Source of the DNA: DSWT01 sp034433375
GTDB lineage: Bacteria > Chloroflexota > Anaerolineae > B4-G1 > SLSP01
Direction of reading: 5' to 3'
Assembly: GCA_034433375.1 (NCBI GenBank)
Contig: DAOUAQ010000045.1
Location: forward strand, 1 to 43,652
Length of the DNA stretch: 43,652 bases
Shown piece after piece: positions 39,390-43,652 of this stretch. A program made the position numbers and the translations under genes. Position 1 is the stretch's first letter. Each line of letters starts with the position of its first letter. Under the pieces are notes generated by a model that saw nothing but the letters and a program-made list of their open reading frames with translations, did no database searches and had not been told where the DNA came from.

Positions 39390-40676
39390 ATGCTACAAGT
39401 ACAAAGTTTACTTGATGAAGGGATTACGGAAGCGCGCAGCGGCGATAGGAACCGGGCACACTTACGCCTGACGCAAGTATTGTCGGCAAGCGCGACGCGC
39501 GCGCAGCAGGCCACCGCGCACTTCTGGCTGGCGCAGCTCGCCGATGATGACGCCAAAAAGCGCGATCACCTGGAGATGGCGCTGGCCCTTGACCCGCAAA
39601 ACGCCCTGGTGCGCCGGATGCTCGCTGTGATGGATGGCAAGCTCAAACCGGATGCCATCGTCAGCGGCGATACCTTCACGCCGGCGCCGCCCAAACCGCT
39701 GCGCGCGCGGCGCTTCGTGTGCCCGCAGTGCGGCGGACGGATGCAGTTCGCGGCGCGGGAAGATCGCCTCACGTGCGACTACTGCGGTCATCAGATGCCC
39801 GTATTGCGCGCATTGCAGAGCGGCATGAACATCGAAGAGCAAGACTTCGCCGTGGGACTGGCGACCACCGACGGCCACACGAGGAGCGACGCGCCGCGCG
39901 TCTTCAACTGCCAGGGCTGCCAGGCCACATTGGTCAGCCGACAGCAGCACAGCCTGACCTGCCCTTACTGCGGCTCGCACCACGTCATTGACGCCCACTC
40001 GCAAAACCTGACCTCGCCGCAGGTGATGCTCCTGTTTAGTGTGGCGCAACAAGACGCGAGGCGCGCGCTGCAAGATTGGGTGGAGACGCAAGTGATCGGC
40101 CAACAGTACCAGACCAGTCGCGTGCGGGGCATCTATCTGCCAGCGTGGACGTTTGACATCATCACCGAGCGCCCGTGGCGCATGATGCGCGCCGAGTTGG
40201 CGCCCGCGCCCGGCGCACTCCCCGCCATAACGACGCATGAAGGCCGCGAAGCCGCCTTTCACGACGACATTGTGACACCGGCGACGCATCTCCTGCCCTA
40301 CGCGCTGCAGGCGGCATTTGAAGATTTCGACCTGAACGCGCTCACGCCCTACGACGACGCCTGCCTGGCGAGCCATCCGGCCGCCCTGCACACCATCACG
40401 CTGGCGGATGCGTCATTGGCAGCGCGCCGCCAAGCATATCAGCAGGCCGAAAAACAACCGCCGCCGGTCTATTCCGCCGACCGCACCACTGTCAAAGAGA
40501 TCGCGCCGCCCATCGTCACGGTGCTATCCTACAAGCTGGCGCTCTTGCCCTTCTGGATTGGCAACTATCGCTACAAAGGCAAAGTTTATCTCGCCGTCAT
40601 CAACGGCCAAAATGGTAAGGTGCATGGACAATCGCCGCCCGGCCTGCTAGAAAAGGCGCTTGGCGGAGTCCTATGA
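39390..40676 (+). CDS. Multi-zinc-ribbon protein of unknown function
   Basis: A 428-residue cytoplasmic protein. Residues 1-90 look like helical TPR-type repeats (AHFWLAQLADDDAKKRDHLEMAL). Then come two zinc ribbons: CPQCGG...CDYCG (about residues 110-135) and CQGCQ...CPYCG (about 173-196). The last 230 residues are an unassigned alpha/beta domain ending in YRYKGKVYLAVINGQNGKVHG. Similar zinc-ribbon plus membrane-less proteins occur as hypotheticals in many Chloroflexota. The gene starts nine bases after a heptamer array that provides its ribosome binding site and ends at a 40-base palindrome. Confidence 0.75.
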   Translation: MLQVQSLLDEGITEARSGDRNRAHLRLTQVLSASATRAQQATAHFWLAQLADDDAKKRDHLEMALALDPQNALVRRMLAVMDGKLKPDAIVSGDTFTPAPPKPLRARRFVCPQCGGRMQFAAREDRLTCDYCGHQMPVLRALQSGMNIEEQDFAVGLATTDGHTRSDAPRVFNCQGCQATLVSRQQHSLTCPYCGSHHVIDAHSQNLTSPQVMLLFSVAQQDARRALQDWVETQVIGQQYQTSRVRGIYLPAWTFDIITERPWRMMRAELAPAPGALPAITTHEGREAAFHDDIVTPATHLLPYALQAAFEDFDLNALTPYDDACLASHPAALHTITLADASLAARRQAYQQAEKQPPPVYSADRTTVKEIAPPIVTVLSYKLALLPFWIGNYRYKGKVYLAVINGQNGKVHGQSPPGLLEKALGGVL

Positions 40677-40723
40677 GAATCATGAATCATGAATCATGAA
40701 TCATGATTCATGATTCATGATTC
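40677..40723. repeat. GAATCAT heptamer array forming a 40-bp perfect palindrome
   Basis: GAATCAT occurs four times (40677-40704) and then its complement ATGATTC three times (40703-40723). Bases 40684-40723 form a perfect palindrome with no loop. It lies between two convergent genes and encodes the last residues and stop of the aspartokinase. In RNA from either strand it would fold as a long hairpin and may terminate both. Confidence 0.9.
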
Positions 40724-42126
40724 TGCTCCAGGCCTAGCTCGCGGTGCAAAAAGCGCACTGTATCGGCCATTTGATCCGCCGGGATGCAGAAGGAAACGTT
40801 GTACTCCGTTGCCGCTTGCGCCACAGCAATGACGCGCGTCCCATGTTCGCCGAGCGCGGCAAAGGCGTGCGAGACGATGCCCTTCGTATTCCACCCCGGC
40901 ACGCCGACGACCGACACGGTCGCCACTTTCTCTTTGACACCCAGCGCGAAGTTGTCGGCGGGCGCCTTGTCGAACTCGCCCCGCAGCACCTTCAGCGCGT
41001 GCGTCTGATCCTGCTCGCGCAGCACGAGGTTGAGCGTGTGCTCGGAGAACGACTGCGAGAACATCGGCACATCCACGCCGGCGGCGCTGAGGCAATGCAG
41101 CGCGCGCGCCGTCAACGCCAGATTCCAGCTCGCCGCGAGCGGCGCTTCGTCGCGGCTGCCCACGGCGAGCAACGTCAGGCCGTCCGTGGAGATGATGGCC
41201 GGCAGGCGCTCCCGGTCGGCGCGCGGCGACTTGACGACCAGCGTGCCAGGATGCTGCGGATTGAAGCTGTTGCGCAATCGCAGCGGGATACGGGCCGCCA
41301 CTACCGGCCCAACTGTCTTCGGATGCAGCACGTCCGCGCCGTAGTACGCCAGATCCGCCGCCTCGCTGTACGATAGCTCCGGCAGCGTGCGCGCTCCTGA
41401 CACGATATTCGGGTCGGCGGTGAGGATGCCGTCCACGTCGCTCCAAATCCACACCTCATCGGCGTCCAACCCGGCGCCAACAAGCGCCGCCGTGAAATCG
41501 CTGCCGCCGCGTCCAAGCGTCGTCGTCACCCCCGCCTCGGTCGCGCCGATGTAGCCGGTGATGACGGGAATCACGCCGCGTTCGACCAGCGGCTTGACGC
41601 GCGCCTGCAAGCGCGCGCGGGTTTGCGCCATCAATGGTTTAGCCGCGCCGAACGAGTCATCGGTGACAATGGCCTCGGTCGCGCTGACGGCTTCGGCGCG
41701 CAGGTCGCGCTCGCGCAGCGCCGCCGCGAGGATGTGCGACGAAAGCTGTTCGCCAAACGAGGCCACCGTATCCAGCCCGCGCACCGTCACCTCGCCGAGC
41801 ACAGCGATGCTGCGGTAAAGCCGCTCCAACTCGTGCAGGCGGTCTTCGATGAAACCGCCAACTTCCAACCGTTCGCGGCTGCGCGTGAGTAGCGCATCTA
41901 CCACGCCCAAGTGCCGCGTGAGCAGCCCGGCCTTGATCTCGCGGTAGACCGTGTCGCGCCCTTCCGCCGCCGCCCGCGCCCCGGCGATCAACTGGTTCGT
42001 CACCCCGCTCATCGCCGAGACCACGACGACGGGTTGGTGTTCCACCCGCGTCACAATCTCCGCTACCGCCGCGAACCGCTCCGCGCTCCCCACCGATGTG
42101 CCGCCGAATTTGTGGATGATTAACAT
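40708..42126 (-). CDS. lysC: Aspartate kinase
   Basis: A 472-residue aspartokinase that phosphorylates aspartate at the head of Lys, Thr and Met synthesis. The kinase domain begins IIHKFGGTSVGS and has VITGYIGATEAGVTTTLGRGGSDFTAAL and the YSEAADLAYYGADVLHPKT block. Two ACT domains follow from about residue 310 (TLLAVGS..., VSVVGVPGW...) for feedback control. It lies 11 bases after the PLP enzyme gene and shares its SAM riboswitch, so it is probably tuned to methionine supply. The last residues (NHES) and the stop are encoded by a heptamer palindrome, so the original end may have been elsewhere. Confidence 0.94.
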   Translation of the reverse strand: MLIIHKFGGTSVGSAERFAAVAEIVTRVEHQPVVVVSAMSGVTNQLIAGARAAAEGRDTVYREIKAGLLTRHLGVVDALLTRSRERLEVGGFIEDRLHELERLYRSIAVLGEVTVRGLDTVASFGEQLSSHILAAALRERDLRAEAVSATEAIVTDDSFGAAKPLMAQTRARLQARVKPLVERGVIPVITGYIGATEAGVTTTLGRGGSDFTAALVGAGLDADEVWIWSDVDGILTADPNIVSGARTLPELSYSEAADLAYYGADVLHPKTVGPVVAARIPLRLRNSFNPQHPGTLVVKSPRADRERLPAIISTDGLTLLAVGSRDEAPLAASWNLALTARALHCLSAAGVDVPMFSQSFSEHTLNLVLREQDQTHALKVLRGEFDKAPADNFALGVKEKVATVSVVGVPGWNTKGIVSHAFAALGEHGTRVIAVAQAATEYNVSFCIPADQMADTVRFLHRELGLEQNHES

Positions 42127-42137
42127 AAAGACTCCTG

Positions 42138-43343
42138 TTACTCCCTCCCCAACGCCTGCGCCAGATCGGCGATGATGTCGTCCGCGTCTTCGATGCCCAG
42201 GGCGTAGCGGACGAGCGTATCGCTTATGCCGGAGGCGGCGCGCTCCGCCGGGTTGAGCGAGACGAAGAGCGCCTGCTGCTGGACGATGCCCTCCACCCCA
42301 CCTAGCGTCGGGCCGATGTAGGGCAGGCGCAGGCGATCCACAAAACGGCTCGTGGTCTCTTTGTCGCCGGCCACCTCGAAGCTGACGACGCCGCCGAAGC
42401 CCGTCATCAGCCGTTGCGCCGGCGCATAATCGGGATGGCTCGGCAGGCCGGGGTAATAGACGCGCGCGATGGCCGGGTGCTGTTCGAGGAACTGCGCCAC
42501 ACGCATACCGTTCTCGTTCTGGCGGCGGACGCGTAGATCGAGTGTCTTCAGGCCGCGCAGCAACAGATAAGCGTCGTGCGGGCTGCCGACGCCGCCGAGT
42601 AAGCCGCGCGTTTCTTCGATTTTTGTGAGCAAGCGGTGCGCGCCGATGACAACGCCCGCGAGCACGTCATTGTGGCCGCCCAGATACTTCGTCGCGCTGT
42701 GGATGACCAGGTCAATGCCGAGCGCCAGCGGCTGCATATTGACCGGCGTGGCGAAGGTGCTGTCCACCGCCGTAACGATCCCCCGCGCCCGCGCAAACTC
42801 GGCCACCCGCGCCAGGTCGGCGACGCGCAGGTAGGGGTTGGTCGGCGTCTCGGTGAAGATCAGGCGCGTGGTGGGGCGCACGGCGGCGGCGAGCGCGTCC
42901 ACGTCATCTACGGGCACAAGCGTCGTCTCCACGCCCCAGCGCGGCAGGAATTGCTCGGCGAACTCGCGCGTGCGGCGGTAGCAATCGGCGACGACGATGG
43001 CGTGGTCGCTGCTGCCGAGTAAGGCGAAGAACACCGTCGTGATCGCGTTCATCCCGCTGCCGAAGAGCACGGCGCGCTCGCCGCCCTCCAGCGCCGCCAG
43101 CTTGCCCTCCACGGCGGCCACGGTGGGATTGCTGTAGCGCCCGTACTCGTCGCGCACCGCGAGATCTCCCCCGGCCGCGCGCGCCGCCTTACGCGCGACC
43201 TTGCGCTCCATAAAATCCAGCACCTCCGCCGTATCCGCGAACGTATACGTCGAAGTCTGATAAACCGGCGTGGTCAACGCCCCAAACGGCTTGCGCCGCT
43301 CCTCCCCGGTATGCACGGCTTGCGTGGATGTGGGTTGTGACAT
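42138..43343 (-). CDS. Cys/Met-metabolism PLP enzyme (cystathionine gamma-synthase-like)
   Basis: A 401-residue fold-type I PLP enzyme of the Cys/Met metabolism family. The Schiff-base lysine is Lys219 (HSATKYLGGHNDV); YGRYSNPT, LFGSGMNAI and ETPTNPYLRV are also typical. It could be cystathionine gamma-synthase, gamma-lyase or O-acyl-homoserine sulfhydrylase; sequence alone does not decide. Its place before aspartokinase and behind a SAM-I riboswitch favours a methionine-synthesis role. The ATG at 43343 is preceded by AAGGAG. A seven-base array lies between riboswitch terminator and gene. Confidence 0.92.
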   Translation of the reverse strand: MSQPTSTQAVHTGEERRKPFGALTTPVYQTSTYTFADTAEVLDFMERKVARKAARAAGGDLAVRDEYGRYSNPTVAAVEGKLAALEGGERAVLFGSGMNAITTVFFALLGSSDHAIVVADCYRRTREFAEQFLPRWGVETTLVPVDDVDALAAAVRPTTRLIFTETPTNPYLRVADLARVAEFARARGIVTAVDSTFATPVNMQPLALGIDLVIHSATKYLGGHNDVLAGVVIGAHRLLTKIEETRGLLGGVGSPHDAYLLLRGLKTLDLRVRRQNENGMRVAQFLEQHPAIARVYYPGLPSHPDYAPAQRLMTGFGGVVSFEVAGDKETTSRFVDRLRLPYIGPTLGGVEGIVQQQALFVSLNPAERAASGISDTLVRYALGIEDADDIIADLAQALGRE

Positions 43344-43361
43344 ACGTTCTCCTTCACTTGG

Positions 43362-43389
43362 GTAATTAGTAATCGGTAATCAGTAATTG
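43362..43389. repeat. Heptanucleotide array (GTAATNN x4)
   Basis: Four contiguous 7-base units: GTAATTA, GTAATCG, GTAATCA, GTAATTG. Two facing AGTTACC units (43424-43437) follow after a short CTAAT/ATTAG hairpin. It lies in the leader between the riboswitch terminator and the PLP enzyme gene. Confidence 0.85.
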
Positions 43390-43450
43390 GTGGGCAACAC
43401 CTAATCCCTGATTAGCAGTCCCAAGTTACCAGTTACCGATCCCCAAACAA

Positions 43451-43494
43451 CAAAAAAGCCTCCTCAGCAGGCATCCTGGCTGAAGAGGCTTTTG
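43451..43494 (-). terminator. Riboswitch-controlled intrinsic terminator
   Basis: On the minus strand AAGCCTC-TTCAGC pairs with GCTGA-GGAGGCTT, followed by TTTTTT. The 5' arm contains TCTTC, complementary to GAAGA in the 3' strand of the aptamer's first stem, so an antiterminator pairing is available when SAM is absent. Confidence 0.85.
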
Positions 43495-43510
43495 GCAGCA
43501 TCGTTCTACT

Positions 43511-43652
43511 GTTCTCATCTTCCAGAACCCGCTAGGGTCTGCCGGAATTGGCACCATAGAGTAGTCAATTAGTCAGGTAGTCCTTAGTCAGGTAGTCTGG
43601 CAAACCGACTACAAGACCAGGCGACTATACGACTAACAGACTAACCTTGGTT
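43511..43652 (-). promoter_or_regulatory. SAM-I (S-box) riboswitch, 3' part, cut by window end
   Basis: Reading leftwards, the RNA has the SAM-I 3' core GGTGCCAATTCC, the P4 hairpin GGCAGACCC-TAGC-GGGTTCTG, and the closing AGATGAGAA of P1. The window's last bases read AACC on this strand, matching the conserved GGCAACC just before P3, so the 5' half lies beyond 43652. P3 is greatly enlarged: five TAGTC/TGGTC cores on its 5' side face five GACTA cores on its 3' side (43560-43645). A terminator follows at 43451-43494. It should turn off the methionine operon when SAM is plentiful. Confidence 0.88.
43560..43645. repeat. Inverted TAGTC/GACTA array forming riboswitch P3
   Basis: On the plus strand TAGTC occurs five times at 7-8 base steps (43562-43598 region) and then GACTA or GACCA five times (43609-43645 region). 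The two halves are complementary, giving a long imperfect hairpin. It is the same core as the array in the ade leader at 37554. Confidence 0.85.

Overview
The window is a GC-rich bacterial chromosome segment carrying housekeeping genes together with many signalling genes. The gene mix suggests a member of the Chloroflexota, probably Anaerolineae-like: DUF711, DUF438-hemerythrin, clostripain-type and CPBP proteases, and several GAF/PAS histidine kinases and class III cyclases among single-copy biosynthetic genes. This is inference from gene content and style; there is no rRNA or marker tree. No prophage, insertion sequence or CRISPR array was seen.

Layout. 1-3900: a PadR repressor with its palindromic operator, tRNA-Lys(UUU), nadE, a CPBP membrane protease with a long unknown C-terminal domain, and a TfoX-N-like protein. 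3889-11162: a class III adenylyl cyclase plus VWA-protein operon, diverging from a DUF3307 - CRP-family regulator - clostripain-like protease cluster. 11340-18074: two histidine kinases, a ferritin-like protein with leucyl aminopeptidase, a small membrane protein and a DUF711 protein. 18303-21623: a cytidylate-kinase-like gene and a second Crp/Fnr regulator, then a ferredoxin - DUF438/hemerythrin/PAS - MoaD-like cluster. 21672-24158 (minus): a UPF0175 protein, a candidate PD-(D/E)XK nuclease, a DNA methyltransferase and a response regulator. 24307-30638: an S9 peptidase, prs, a YbjN-like gene, an EamA transporter, xthA and a nuclease-like gene that may start on AUA. 30670-35890 (minus): a response regulator - giant histidine kinase - cyclase operon. 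36074-43652: metK, adenine deaminase, a zinc-ribbon protein, and a methionine/aspartate operon (a trans-sulfuration-type PLP enzyme and aspartokinase) behind a SAM-I riboswitch whose 5' half lies beyond the window end.

Three themes stand out. First, intergenic regions carry short tandem arrays whose unit is seven bases (sometimes eight), usually with about five constant and two variable positions. Each locus has its own consensus. The arrays provide stop codons, C-terminal codons, a ribosome binding site, promoter -35 regions and, most strikingly, the whole P3 arm of the SAM-I riboswitch. Second, the leaders of the DUF3307-crp operon and of the ferredoxin operon are the same length and share the same plan: a CRP-type palindrome centred at -41.5, the same CTGATATGCT -10 block, then the ribosome binding site and ATG 71 bases downstream of the operator's left end. 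This suggests a small CRP/FNR-type regulon linked to the adjacent cyclase. Third, the UPF0175 - nuclease - methyltransferase - response regulator cluster looks like an unusual restriction-modification-like unit.
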